From contig CM053144.1 in assembly GCA_028571685.1 (NCBI GenBank), positions 93,836,171 to 93,900,170 on the forward strand: a stretch of DNA of 64,000 nt, in the 5' to 3' direction. This DNA is from Heterohyrax brucei (lineage: Eukaryota; Chordata; Mammalia; Hyracoidea; Procaviidae). The notes beneath the pieces were generated by a model. That model was not told the DNA's origin. It ran no database searches and saw only the letters and a program-made list of their open reading frames with translations. Both the position numbers and the translations under genes were made by a program. Numbering within the stretch: position 1 is the first letter of the stretch; the number at the start of each line of letters is the position of its first letter. Of the stretch, positions 1 through 11,552 are shown in pieces.

Positions 1-600
1 CCAGTGGCCATTTGAACAGAAGGTGATGAACGTAGTTTACAGGGTGAATATTTCTGGGTTTTGAGGGGGGCCAGCCTACAGCGGTCAGGAGAACCGTGGA
101 ATCCAGTATAGATCTGCTGACCTTGCTGCAGCCTTCAGTATTGCTGTGAACAAAATCTCGCTCTGTCTTTAACTTGCCTGCCATATTTTATTTACTCAAA
201 TCTTACCCTTCAGGAAATGAATGGTATTGAATTCGGTGGAATAAGTATAATAAATCCATCTTTCTGCTCATATATGTTAGTCCTATGTGTACCTTATGTC
301 GGTTATTGTATTTATTTAAAATTTCACATATAATGGTGAAATTTCTTACATAGGATCATTTCAGTGTTTATCAACTGAACACAGTATAGTTGTGTAATTT
401 GCCTATAGATATGAATGACTGTTGATATTTTCATTAATTTGCTGATACTCTGCTCAGTTTAATGGTTAAATAAAGGCTTTTCTGGGGATTTAAAAAAATT
501 TCTAGGAGATTTTTGTTGTTGTTTTAGTTACTTGTGTTTATTGCATTTATGTTCGTAAGTTCCATGAGCCTATATTTTTCTTTTTCTAGTCTGTCTTTCC
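1..600. other. Unannotated AT-rich sequence
   Basis: No open reading frame, recognisable repeat or splice structure could be supported here. It is T/A-rich and leads into L1-like sequence after about base 640. Confidence 0.4.
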
Positions 601-639
601 CTAGGTTGGGAGGAGAAACAAATGCTAATCTGATTTGGC

Positions 640-2000
640 TAACATTCTTTTTCTGTTTTCTGGAATGGCTTGTTTGAATATAGAATTTAATGATTCCTTA
701 AAAGTTTCTTATAACGCACATGCAAATCCACTTGGGCTTGTTTTTTATTTCGTGAGGGGAAGAGACATCTTTGACTACCTTTTCGGAGTCTTTAATGCTC
801 ATTAGTTTATTCGAATTTTCTATTTCCTCTTGCATTAATTTTGGCAATTAGAATTTTTTGAGCAATTTAGCCTTTTCGTCTAGGTTTCTGGAAGTAATAA
901 TATATATTCACAAGATTTGTAATTTTAAAATCTGCATTTTTCATTCTGCATTTTGTTTCCATCTTCTCTCTTTTTCTTGAGACTTGCTAGAAGTTGGTCA
1001 GTTTTACTAATCTGTTCAAAGAACCAGCTTTTGGTATTATTACTTTTCTTTCTCACTTAATTTTTTTTCTCTATTTCATTAATTCCTTTCATTGGCTATT
1101 ATTTCCCCCCTTTTTTAAAGTTTATTCTGTGATGTTGCTTTGATCTTGAGTTGAATAATTCACTGATTTACCTTTAAGTTATCTTTTTTTTTTCTCATTT
1201 ACATATGTCTAGAAAGCTTTGCAACATGGATATTTGGGTGGCAAAATTTCTAAGACCTTATAAGATTGAGATTATTTTTAGTATACTTTGAATGCCAAAT
1301 GCAATTTAGACTGGATATGAAATTCCAGGTTCAAAAATCTCCCTTCAGGGACTTAAGGAAGAGCATTATTATTTTCATGCCTGTATCCTGCTATTAAGAA
1401 GTTTTGTTATTTTGCAGATAGTCTGTTCTTTTTCTATGGAATCTTTAGAAGTTTTCCCTCTCTTTAATATTCTCGATTTCACTGTAATATACTTAGGATT
1501 AGCTTTCTTTGTTTCTTCTGATTGAATTAGAAATGGCCATTTCGATAAGATCTTTCCTCTTTCTTCAATAATAAGACATTTAACTCTGTTTTTCTTCTAC
1601 TATGTCTTAATTTTAATTTATTTTTTTTCTTTTTTTGAGACTCTTAGTATGTTACTGCTTTTGCTCTCTGTCTCTCTAAGTTTTTCCTTTCTCCCTGTTG
1701 CCATCTGGGAAAGCGTATCAGAACAGTAAATCAGTATTCTTACAACTCATTCTTTAAAGTGTTTGCCTTCTGTTACCCCAATCCATTCTATTTTTTATTT
1801 TGGCTATTTTTATTTTCATACCTAATATTTCTACTTGGAATTTGTTTTCCTTTTCTGATTTTCCGCATTTGTTTCATTTTGTTTACTTCTTTGTCTCCTA
1901 TGAGTATCTATCATGTTTACTTTACAGTCTTGATTTATCTATTCCAGTAATTCTACCTCAGATGATTTATGTTTTCCAGTTTGTTGATTTTTTTTAAAAT
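640..2000 (-). mobile_element. Old diverged L1/HAL1-type LINE fragment, antisense
   Basis: The plus strand is strongly T-rich and carries antisense landmarks of L1 ORF2. The clearest is TTCAAAGAACCAGCTTTTGG near 1015-1035, the linker between the endonuclease and reverse transcriptase domains. Before it lie phrases resembling the antisense of the RT start (ATTTTCTATTTCCTC near 817). From about 1300 on (GAAATTCCAGG, TATTTCTACTTGGAATTTG near 1827-1845) it resembles the antisense of HAL1/L1M upstream regions. No frame survives. Divergence is far higher than in the L1 copies at 5.2, 34.8 and 37.7 kb, so this is an older insertion. Subfamily not assigned. Confidence 0.6.
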
Positions 2001-2310
2001 ATAAAAGTTATACTCTTCAGATGTTTGTTATTTAAGCCTATGAGTTCCTGTTTTGTCTGCTAACGTGTACTGGGGAAAGGGTAAGAACTTGTCCCTGGTC
2101 AGTGCCCTTATCAGCAAATTTAGAGAAGGGAAAGGCAGAATCACGAGAATCGCAGAAACCTCACTGATAATTGCTGTTTGCTGCTCCACTCGGCTTGTCT
2201 CTGGTCAGGGGCTCATCTTGAAACGCTTGGGAAGCAGCAGCACCGGCGGTAGCAGCAGCTCTCCTGATGATAATCCATCACCCTGGAGAGCTGAGGAGTG
2301 CTGGTCAAAC

Positions 2311-2449
2311 TCGGGTGGAACAGTGGTTTACGGCTGCTAACCGAAAGGTCGGCAGCTCAGATCGGCCAGGTGCTCCTTGGAAACTTTAAAGGGCAGTTCT
2401 AGTCTTACCTATAGGGTCCCTATGAGTCAGACTCAACTCCACGGTGGTG

Positions 2450-2481
<32 letters not shown>
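2311..2481 (+). repeat. AfroSINE-type SINE (short class)
   Basis: tRNA-like head with A-box-like GGAACAGTGGTTTACG and B-box-like GCAGCTCAGATCGGCC, then the body CTCCTTGGAAACTTTAAAGG and a CTCAACTCCACGGTGGTGGG tail. It runs into a T stretch at about 2452-2481, so the sense-strand tail is T-rich. Confidence 0.85.
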
Positions 2482-2482
<1 letters not shown>

Positions 2483-2990
2483 GTTATCCAGTATCTTTTT
2501 GCCGAAAACCCTGACTGCACCTGGGTTCCTGCACTGCCTTCGTATTTCCTCCCTGTGGTCACGGAAGGTCTAGTTGATATTTCTTGATACTTGTGATTTA
2601 GAGTCAGGAAATGAGTACCCCATGACAAGGTTGGGAGAGACAAAAGCAGAATTCAAGAACTTTTCCTTAACCCATCCTCTCACTGAGGGCTCCTGGGCTT
2701 AAGCCACTCATCTCTCACAATAAAAAAACTTAGGGCACACTTCAGTCTCCAGATTTATTATTATTATTTATTAACTGCTGCCATCTATGTTTCTCTTTAG
2801 CTTTTATAGTTTTTCCAGAATTGACTTTGAAGGAGCCATAAATCTGTGCTAGATCAACAACTTGGTCAGAACTATGCTTTACAATTTTTTTTCTCCCATA
2901 TCCTGCTTTCATTACAAGCTGTTTGGAGGATACATGCACATACTTGGGAGTAAGTTTAAGAAGCCAGTTTGTTTTCATTCAGTGAGAAAT
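2482..2990. other. No feature recognised
   Basis: Mixed sequence with a short TTA microsatellite (about 2756-2770). No repeat family or exon could be supported. Confidence 0.4.
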
Positions 2991-2994
2991 AATG

Positions 2995-3208
2995 TATTTA
3001 GGCAGTAGGGGCCCTCTATTCAATCTCCTAGGGAGCCATGGGGCTGCAACAGGTAAGAGATTTAACCTACCTGGCCGTTCCATGGGAGAAGGACCTAGCC
3101 TCTGCTCCTGTGAAGATGACAGGCTAGGACATCTGTGGGGAAGTTGTACTTGGTCACCTGTGCTCATTGTGAACAGAAATCGACTTGATGGCACCTAACA
3201 CCTGAAAC
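2995..3208 (+). repeat. AfroSINE-type SINE (long, RTE-tailed class), degraded
   Basis: The middle keeps CATGGGAGAAGGACCTAG and CTCCTGTGAAGATGACAG, matching GTGGGAGAAAGACCTG...CTTCTGTAGATACTACAG in the better copy at 45.8 kb. It ends ATCGACTTGATGGCACCTAA, the same ending as the RTE LINE. The head is strongly mutated. Confidence 0.6.
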
Positions 3209-3305
3209 AACATTCATTCTCAGAGATGGAGTAAGTTTCAATTGAACAGAGGCATTTGCAGGAAAATTTTCTCCATCTGTTTTTATTTTTCCCAAAGAAG
3301 TATGC

Positions 3306-4275
3306 TGTCATTGCTGTTAGGTGCTGATGAGTTGATTCTTACTCCTAGGAAGCCTGCGCACAGCAGAACGAAACCCTGCCAGTCGCTGTTTGAGCCTGGT
3401 GTTGAAGGCACTGTGTCTCTCCCTCTTGCAGAGGAGCTTCCTCTTGTTTGCTGACCCTCTACTTTACCAAGCGTGATGTCTTTCTCCAGGACCAGTCCCT
3501 TCGAATAACATGACCAAAGTATGTAAGAAGAAGACTCGCCAGTCTTGCTTCTAAGGAGTGTTCTGACCGTACTTTCCCAAGAGAGATTTGTTCCTTGTTT
3601 CAGTATGCCATCCTTTGCTAAGGTTAATATTCAAATGCATCAGTTGTTCTTCAGTTTTCCTTATTAATTGTCCAGCTTTCACGTGCATAAGAGGTGACTG
3701 AAAATACTACAACACTGAGATCAGGTGTACCTTCATCCTTCAAGTGACATCGTTGCTTTTTAACACTTTGAAGAAATCTTGGGCAGCAGATTTGCACAAT
3801 ACAATAAGTCATGTGATTTCTTTATTGCTGTTTCCATGAGCAATGGTTTTGGATTCCAGTAAAATGAAATTCTTGACAACTTCAATATTTTCTCAATTTA
3901 TCATAAGGTTCTTATTGGTACAGTTGTGGGGATTTTTCTTTCCTTGTGTTGGGGTGTAATCCCTAATGAAAGCTCTAGTCCTTGCTCTTCATCAGTAAGT
4001 ACTTACAGTCCTCTTTGTTTTCAGCAAGAAAGGTTACATTATATGCATATCTCAAGTATTAATGAGTCTTCCTCCAATTTTGATTCTGCATTCTGCGTAT
4101 TGTCAGGCTGCTTGGATTATTTGCTCAGCATACAGATTGAATAAATATGGTGAAAGGATACAACCCTGATGCACACCTTTGGTTTTAAACCACACGGTAT
4201 CTCCTTGTTCTGTTCTACCATTGCCTCTTGGTCTGTGTACAGGTTTTGCAGAAGCACAATTAACTATTTTAAGAA
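3306..4275 (-). mobile_element. RTE (BovB-like) LINE fragment, antisense, 3' part
   Basis: It begins with the antisense of the RTE 3' end (TTGCTGTTAGGTGCTGATGAG) and runs back into the reverse-transcriptase region, with phrases such as AAATATGGTGAAAGGATACA and CAACCCTGATGCACACC near 4140-4180. The same antisense text recurs at 21.54 and 56.07 kb and, reversed, in the sense copy at 59.4-61.3 kb. RTE LINEs encode an endonuclease plus reverse transcriptase in one ORF. Here only disrupted pieces of the RT end and 3'UTR remain, and no frame is open across it. Confidence 0.85.
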
Positions 4276-4983
4276 AAAGAAATCTAGGAAATACATTTAA
4301 AAATGGTGACAGTGAAGTAGCTTGGAGTGGGAAGAGGGTCTGCACTAAGCACCAGCTCACCAGAATTAAACTGCATCACCTGGGGACTTTGCCCCAAGGT
4401 TCCACTGCCTCCTAAGAGTGGGAAATGAGCTCTTCTAGGTTTTAAAATATTTTCCCTTAACTGCTGTACCCCCAAATGACTAGTTATTTCTCCCTAGGCT
4501 ATATTTTTGCATTCTTCTTCCTCAAACTTTCTGAAATAAAGGAACTCAACACTAATGACAGTTACTTGACTTACACTACAGTCATAAAATAATCATCAGT
4601 TTTGGTCAGTCAACAGTTATTACTTTTACAAAAATTCATTTTAATGTTGGGTCAGAGAAACCTTACTTATTTTTACTATTCTTTCATTTTTATTTTTCAG
4701 AGTAAACAAATAGTTCTATAAAAGAGTATTTTTTGGAATAATATGCCCAAGAAAAAGTATTTTAAAATAAAGAAATAAAGAGTTTGTTGCTGTAACCCTA
4801 CATAGCTAACCCATCTTATGGTACATATTAAATTTACTTTTATGTATTATTAGAGTTTGCACATTAATCATAGAAAATTTAGGAAACATGAGAGAGAAAG
4901 AGGGAAAGAAAGAAGAGATTAAGTTATTGATAATCCAATCATATGTTGCTAACATTTTGGGCTATAAATTTACTTTTTTTTGA
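4276..4983. other. Mostly unassigned AT-rich sequence
   Basis: At 4345-4395 there is a short stretch vaguely like MER5-type hAT ends, too weak to call. The rest is AT-rich unique-looking sequence. Bases 4737-4763 form one arm of an inverted repeat discussed separately. Confidence 0.35.
4737..4763 (+). repeat. Left arm of a 27-bp inverted repeat flanking an L1
   Basis: AATAATATGCCCAAGAAAAA and the following GTATTTT match the reverse complement of 8172-8198 at all but one position by eye. The right arm lies immediately after the L1 poly-A, where a target-site duplication would sit, but the two arms are inverted rather than direct. Confidence 0.75.
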
Positions 4984-5190
4984 TTTATGTATGTACGGCT
5001 CGATGGCACTTGGCTTTGGCTGGCCATTTTGGAAATCCTGGTAGTGTAGTGGTTAAGTGCTATGTCTGCTAACCAAAAGATCAGCAGTTCAAATCTGCCA
5101 GGTACTCCCTGAAAACCCTATGGGACCGTTCTACTCTGACCTGTAGAGTCTCTGTGAGTTAGACCTGACTCGAGGGCAGTGGGTTTTTCA
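4984..5190 (+). repeat. SINE tail fragment followed by an AfroSINE-type SINE
   Basis: GGCTCGATGGCACTTGGC at 4998-5015 is the 3' end of one SINE/RTE-like unit. A fairly complete short-class SINE follows from about 5029, with GTAGTGTAGTGGTTAAGTGC, CAGCAGTTCAAATCTGCC and a CTCGAGGGCAGTGGGTTTTT end. Confidence 0.85.
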
Positions 5191-7900
5191 TTTCCAAAAG
5201 CTTCTTCGAAAAGATCAACAAAATTGATAAACCTTTGGCTAAACTTACAAAAGAAAAACAACAGAAGATACAAAAACCTGATTAAGAAATAAGTTGGGAA
5301 ATGTTACAATAGATCCATCTGAAATAAAATATATCGTAACAGAATACTATGAAAAGCTACAGGTTTGAAAACCCGGGGGAAATGGACAAATTTCTAGATT
5401 CATATGACTCACCAAGACTATCACAAGGAGAAATAGATCAACTTAATAAATCTGTCACAAAGGAAGAGATTGAGGAAGTCATCAAAAATCTACCAACCAA
5501 AAAAAAGTCCTAACCCAGATGGCTTCACTGGAGAATGCTATCAAACTTTTAGAGAAGAATTAACTCCAATACTAATGAGGCTATTTCACACCATAGAAAG
5601 AGATGAAATACTTCCAAATTCATTCTATGAAGCCAGCATAACCCTGATACCCAAACCAGGGAAAGATCCCACAAAAAAAAAGAAAATTACAGACCAATAT
5701 CACTCATGAATCTAGATGCAAAAATCTTCAACAAAATTCTAGCCAATAGAATTCAACAGCATATAAAAACAATCGTTCATCATGATCAAGTTGGTTTCAT
5801 TCCAGAGATGCAAGGCTGGTTCAACATCAGAAAAACAATGAATGTAATCAACCACATTAATAACACAAAAGATAAAAATCACCTGATTTTGTCAATTGAT
5901 GCAGAAAAGGCATTTGACAAAGTTCAACATCCATTCGTGCTTAAAACTCTCAGAAAAATAGGTATAAAAGGGAAATTCCTCAATATAATCAATAACATCT
6001 ATGCAGAGCCAACTGCTTTCATCATCCTGAATGGTGAAAGACTGAAAGAATTCCCTTTGAGAATGAGAACTAGACAAGGATGCCCACTCTCACCACTTTT
6101 ATTCAACATTGTGCTAGAAGTTCTAGCCAGAGCAATTAGACAAGACAAAGAAATAAAAGGCATCCGTATTGGCACCGAAGAAGTAAAGATTTCCCTCTTT
6201 GCAGATGATATGATTGTTTATACAGAGAATCCAAAGAAATCCATAAGTAAACTATTAGAGGTAATAGAAGAATTTGGCAAAGTATCAAGATACAAGATAA
6301 ACATAACTAACTCAGTAGGATTCCTTTATACCAACAATGAAATTATTAATGAAGAAATCACCAAATCAATTCCATTTATTATAGCTCCCAAGAAGATAAA
6401 ATACCTAGGAATGAATCTAACTAGAGAAATAAGAGATCTTTACAGAGAAAACTACAAGACCTTGCTACAAGAAACTAGGAGAGACTTATATAAGTGGAGT
6501 AATCTGCCCTGCTCATGGATAGGAAGACTCAATATTGTGAAAATATCTATTTTGCCCAAAGCAATCTACTTATATAATGCAATCCCAATACAAATTCCAG
6601 TGACATTTTTTAATGAGATAGAGAAACAAATTATCAGCTTTATTTGGAAAGGGAAGAAACCCCGAATAAGTAAAGCACTACTGAAAAAGAAGAACATGCT
6701 GGGAGGCCTCTCACTACCTGACTTTAAAACCTGTTACACTGCCACAGTAGTCAAAACAGCCTGGTATTGGTACAAAAAGAGACATACAGACCAATGGAAC
6801 AAAGTAGAGACCCCAGAGCTGATATTTGATGAAGGTCCTAAGATTTTGAACTGCAGTAAGAACAGTCTCTTTAACAAAAGGTGCTGGCATAATTGGATAT
6901 CCATCTGAAAAAATTGAAAGAAGACCCGTATCTCATACCTTATACAAAAATCAACTCAAATTGGATAAAAGACCTAAATATAAAAGCTAAAATGATAAAG
7001 CTCATCCAATATAAAATAGGGTCAACAATGGACGTTTCAATACACAACATAGACAGACTTCAAAATCTGACAAACAAAACACATTCATTAGAAGAGAAAA
7101 TAGATAAATGGGAATTAATAAGACTCAAACACTTCTGCTCATCCAAAGACTTCACCAAAAGAATTAAAAGACCACCTACAGAATGGGAAAAAATATTTGG
7201 GAACTCTATGTCAGACCGACGCCTGATCTCCATAACCTATAAGGTTCTACAAAATATCAATAAGAAAAAGACAAATCATCCAATTAAGTGATGGGCAAGG
7301 GAGATGGACAGACACTTCTCTAAAGAGGAGATCCAGGCAGCCAAAAAACATATGCAGACATGTTCACTATCATTACTTATTAAAGAAATTCAAATCAAAA
7401 CGACAATGAGATACCATCTCACCGCAACAAGGTTAGCCATGGCCCCAAAAATGCAAAACAATAAATTTTGGAGGGGCTGTGGAGAGATTGAAACTCTCCT
7501 ACACTGTTGGTGGGATTGCAGAATGGTGCAAGCTCTTTGGAAAGCAATTTGGCGTTACCTTAAAATAATGGATACAGATACACAATTTGACCCAGTAATT
7601 CCTCTGCTCAGAATATATCCTACAAAATCAAGGCCATTCACACCAACTGCTACATGCACATGAATGTTCATTGCAGCACAGTCCACAATAGCAAAAAGTT
7701 GGAATCAACCCAGATGCCCAACAACAGAAGAATGGATAGGTAAACTTTGGTATATATACTCCATGGAGTACTATACACTGATAAAGAACAACGATGACAG
7801 CAGGAAACATCTCTCAATTTGGTCTCAACTGGAGGACATTATGTTGAGTGAAACTAGTCAGCGACAGAAAGACAATTATTATATGAGACCCCTACGATAA
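5191..7900 (+). pseudogene. L1 ORF2 remnant (reverse transcriptase and C-terminal region)
   Basis: The ORF2 protein of L1 is an endonuclease/reverse transcriptase that copies L1 RNA into nicked genomic DNA. This copy lacks the endonuclease. The longest open stretch (5706-6908, 400 codons) contains the RT core: [18 protein letters not shown] (palm motif A with its Asp), [13 protein letters not shown] (motif B) and [10 protein letters not shown] (catalytic FADD at 6198-6209). The reading then shifts into 6893-7291 (thumb; IDRLQNLTNKTHSLEEKI) and 7304-7663, which has the C-terminal GCGEIETLLHCWWDC region. A TGA at 7661-7663 interrupts it just before MFIAAQSTIAKSWNQP, consistent with a CpG-decayed Arg codon. 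It ends MRPLR-stop at 7900. The piece before 5706 is frame-shifted. It is inactive: truncated, with several frameshifts and a stop. Confidence 0.93.
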
Positions 7901-7952
7901 AAACTTAAAAGCATACTCATACATAATAGAAAAGACTCTTTGACGGCTACAA

Positions 7953-7980
7953 GGGTGGGGAGGGTGGGAGGGCAGGAAGG
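7953..7980 (+). other. G-run tract in L1 3'UTR (possible G-quadruplex)
   Basis: GGGTGGGGAGGGTGGGAGGG holds five runs of three or more G with 1-base loops. G-rich tracts in 3'UTRs are a known trait of mammalian L1 elements. No folding calculation was made. Confidence 0.7.
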
Positions 7981-8171
7981 CAAGGGGCGAGGGTTTAGAT
8001 TAGATAGTTGTTAGAAATTTGGTTGGGTGAAATTGGTGACAATACACATTAGTAAGAAGATCAATATTAATGGGACTTCGATTCAACTTGTGTACTCCTC
8101 CTATCTTAACTCAATATTGTAAGCACAGAGTACGTAGGCTTTCATTTTTTTATTTAATAAATAAATAAATA

Positions 8172-8198
8172 AAAAATACTTTTTCTTGGGCGTATTAT
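8172..8198 (-). repeat. Right arm of the 27-bp inverted repeat
   Basis: TACTTTTTCTTGGGCGTATT directly after the L1 poly-A is the reverse complement of 4737-4763 apart from one base (CpG here, CA/TG in the left arm). Confidence 0.75.
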
Positions 8199-8199
8199 T

Positions 8200-9154
8200 A
8201 AATCAAGGTGTGAATTCATGGACACATGCTTTAATTTTGTTACAAGGACAACTTTGCTTCTTCTGGGACATACTTGGCTCCACGTAACAGAATAAACCAT
8301 AAGAATACTTACATTTTATGTGAGAGGGAGTACAGAGGTAGTAGGTACCAAGTTGGATTCAGGAATTCAACAATAACAACTCAGGCCACAACTCCTTTCA
8401 CTGTTCCCAGCTCCCATCCTCAGCTTAGCAAGTCTTTTTTTTCTAACCAGGTAAGACATTAGCTAGTTATCGTAAACTTTAAGGGTATGAGTTAAACTGT
8501 TTTGCTTTAGTTTTTCTTCTCCTGATACCCAGTTACATAAATGCATATTGCATGTTACAGGTAGGGCTGTTTTGGGAGGAGAATACTTTGGGTGAGTATT
8601 CTAGAACCTTGTTTTTGTCATATAACAATTACTGACATAAATAAAATATAATGTTCAAATGCATAATAAAATATTTGTATCTTTTCCTTTTTAAATAAGA
8701 GGAAATGTATTTTCATCGGACATATTTTTGTAAGTTTATGTGCAGGTTGTCACAGTTTTTCTTGGTCTGATGTGAAGCTTCAAATTTCACATTATAGGAC
8801 TTCATTGGTTTCAAGTCTTAGGATTGGCAAGTCGCTGTTTTTCAGTAGGTGTGGATAATGTGCCTTGAGTTGGAGAAAGCTGGCTAACGGTCTGGAAAAT
8901 GGAATTTTGAACTAGGAGATTGAGTGCTCTGGTGAGCTGCAGATTTTGGTGGTGAGAGCCCATGGCATAACAGAGTCTATAGACATGCACTGCACATAGC
9001 GAATATTTATTCCTATGTGAAAGAAAATATTCTGTAGGTAGTGTGTATATACGTAGAAGATTGTTTCCTGTTATTCTTTATTTTTTCTCTACTTATTTTG
9101 GCACTGTGGTTGAGAATAGACACAGTGAAACATACACAAATTCAATGCTTTCTA
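8200..9154. other. No feature recognised
   Basis: AT-rich sequence without a convincing repeat, exon or promoter. Short open frames here (for example 8274-8462) lack family resemblance. Confidence 0.4.
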
Positions 9155-9167
9155 CATGTACAATTTA

Positions 9168-9330
9168 AACCTATGTCCTGTTGCCACTGGGTCAATTCCA
9201 ATCCATAACAATCCCAGAGGACAAAAAAGAACTTCCCCACAGGATTTCCAAGGAGCAGCTGGTGAATTTGAACTGCTAATCTTTTGCTTAGCAGCTGTGT
9301 CACTTAACCACTGCACCACCAGGTCTCTCC
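9168..9330 (-). repeat. AfroSINE-type SINE with target-site duplication
   Basis: Antisense SINE ending in ACTTAACCACTGCACCACCA. It is flanked by the direct repeat CATGTACAATTTA at 9155-9167 and 9331-9343, which fixes the insertion boundaries. Confidence 0.9.
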
Positions 9331-9343
9331 CATGTACAATTTA

Positions 9344-9555
9344 GTGACACTGATTACATTCCTTGAATTGTGCTGTCATTCTCATCCTGTTTGTCTGAGT
9401 TATTTGCTCCTTGTTAGCATAAACTCACTGCTCCCTAATCTTTTCCATTGCTGTTGTCATTTTGCTCCTTTAGTTTTTAAAAGAACATCATGTTCAAGGA
9501 AAACTTTTTTTTTTTTTTTACCTACTGTTTGGTTTTAAGAAGACTGGGGAATATT
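9344..9555. other. Unassigned, with a T-run
   Basis: Contains a short poly-T at about 9506-9519 and otherwise no recognised element. Confidence 0.3.
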
Positions 9556-10670
9556 GAATATTTTTGGCTTAAGATTTAAAGATAATCTTCAGGTAGTAGC
9601 TTCAGGGGTTTGTCCACCCTTCATGGCTCCAGGCAGTCTGAAGATTATGAGAATCTGAAGTTCTGTTCTGCAGTTTCACACTTTTAATCAAATTCTTCTA
9701 TGGAATCTTTGATTAAAATGTTCAGTAATGGTAGCAGGGCACCATCCAGTTCTTGTGGTCTCATGGCGAAGAAGGCAGTTGTTGATGGAGGCAATTATCT
9801 ATGCATTCCATATCCGACTCCTGTTCCTGATTTTCCTTCTTCCACTGTTGTTCCAAGTGAATAGAGACCAACTGTTGTGCCTTGGATGGCCACTTTCGAA
9901 ATTTTAAGACCCCAGGCACAGCACAAGAACTAGGAGATAGAACAGAAACACTAAACACATTATTGGGTGAATTGACTACTGTGTCTCATGAAACCATGCC
10001 CCTGAACCTCCAGACCAAGAGTCCAAATTCTGTAGATACTTGGGTGTATGTGTTCAGCCTTAGCAGTTACTCTTTTTTGGTTGTTGTTGTAGATATAGGT
10101 ATCATACAACTTTTGCCAATTCATCATTTTACAGGTATTCAACTTATTGACAAAAATTGTAATAAGGCTGGACAATACGACCCTAAATCAGTGCAATTCA
10201 TCTGCCATCATCATTACCATCCCTTTTCCCCATCCCTCTTGTGCCTGGTAACTGCTAATAAACATGGCTTTCTATACATTTTCTTTTTCTTTTTATATAA
10301 ATGAGGTCATGAAATATTTGTCCTTTTGTGATTGACTTATTTCAGTCGGCACAATGTCTTCCAGCGCCTTGCATTTCTCCTACTGGCTGAGTAGTATGTG
10401 TATGCCACATTTTGTTTGTTTACTTATCTGTTGATGGGCATTTAGGTTTTTTCCATCTTTTGGCTGTTGTGAATACTGTTGTAATGAACATTAGTGTACA
10501 ATTCTCTTTTTGAGTATCTGCTTTCAAGTTTTGTGTGTATATACACCTAAGAGCAGAATTGCTGGGTTACACTGTAATTCTGTTTCGAGTTTTCTGAAGA
10601 ACCACCATACCGTTTTACAGGGCTGTGCTGTTTTGCATTCCCACCAGCAGTAAGGTTTCTGTCATTCTTA
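9556..10670 (-). mobile_element. L1 LINE 3' end (ORF2 C-terminus and 3'UTR), antisense
   Basis: From 9556 on lies antisense 3'UTR. GCAGGGCACCATCCAGTTCT near 9736 corresponds to GGCCGGGCACCATCCGGTTC in the L1 end at 50.78 kb. From about 10300 the antisense ORF2 C-terminus appears: GTTGATGGGCATTTAGG, GCTGTTGTGAATA, and GAATTGCTGGGTTACA near 10556-10571. It ends with TTCCCACCAGCAGTAAGG at about 10640-10657. Diverged, with no open frame. Confidence 0.8.
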
Positions 10671-11552
10671 ACTCTCCTTTTTATATTACTCCAGATGTTC
10701 TAAGTCTCATGATAATTTACTTCCTTTCTTTATTTAAATTTATGTAGATTTTGAAAATTTATGTAGTTTTTCTGAACTCAAAGAAACTTAAAAGTAATAT
10801 TCTCCCTCTCATCTGCTCTTTTTTTTCATGATGAGTTGTATAAATTGGCATTGACAGAACCTAGTCCTCTGAAAATATCTTCCCCAAATTGTGATTTGGA
10901 CAAAAACTAGCACTAAAAACTACACTAATGATAGATTTTCCAGATAATGTTGAACAGCTGAAATGGCTTAGTTTTTAGAAAGATTCTGAACATTTTCCTG
11001 CTGCTGAAGTTGTGACTTCTGATGCCATTTACACTGTGTTTTTGCTAAGGCTGTAAGAGGGTTTGGGATACACAAAAGACAAACCTTGAATGGAGTGGCT
11101 GGTATAATTCTGTGATGACCAGTGACCCTCGTCCTGGTATAATCCCGTCTTTGAGTGTGGTTGGAATTTGTGACGATGAATTAGCTGTTATTCCAGAGAT
11201 TGTAATACAACAAAAAGGGAGATTTTTCTGGAGTGGCCTGATTTAAACACATGAGTGCTTTTAAAAGAGAATACTTTCTCTGACTGGTTGTAGAAGGGGA
11301 TGTTGGAGAGATGTGCCTGGACTAGCCTAGAAGAAGGAAAACCTCAGTATTGTGAACTGTCTCTGGGGAAAACGTGGCAAGGAACTGTGGGCCAGCCTCT
11401 AGGAGCTGAGAGCTGTCTGATTGGCAGCTGGAAGGAAAATGGGACCTTAGATCTTCAATCACAAGGAAATTAATTCTGCCAAATGACAGTGAGCATGGAA
11501 ATAAATCCTGAGCTACAGATGAGAAAGGTAGTACTAGATGACACACTGATAT
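10671..11552. other. No feature recognised
   Basis: Unique-looking sequence with no supported exon, repeat or regulatory site. Confidence 0.4.

Larger units (their letters stand above)
5191..8177 (+). mobile_element. L1 LINE, 5'-truncated, young-looking lineage
   Basis: It starts inside ORF2 (CTTCGAAAAGATCAACAAAA), runs through the RT and C-terminal domains, a 3'UTR and an A-rich tail of AATAAATAAATAAATAAAAAA at about 8154-8177. About 3 kb of a full-length element of roughly 6-7 kb is present. The L1 copies at 34.8 kb (minus) and 37.7 kb (plus) are clearly the same lineage, sharing whole phrases of ORF2. A purine/G-rich tract lies in the 3'UTR at 7953-7980. Confidence 0.95.

Noticed and set aside
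4345-4420. MER5-type hAT fragment
   Set aside because: Only a loose resemblance (ATTAAACTGCATCACCTGGG), without the paired ends of the element.
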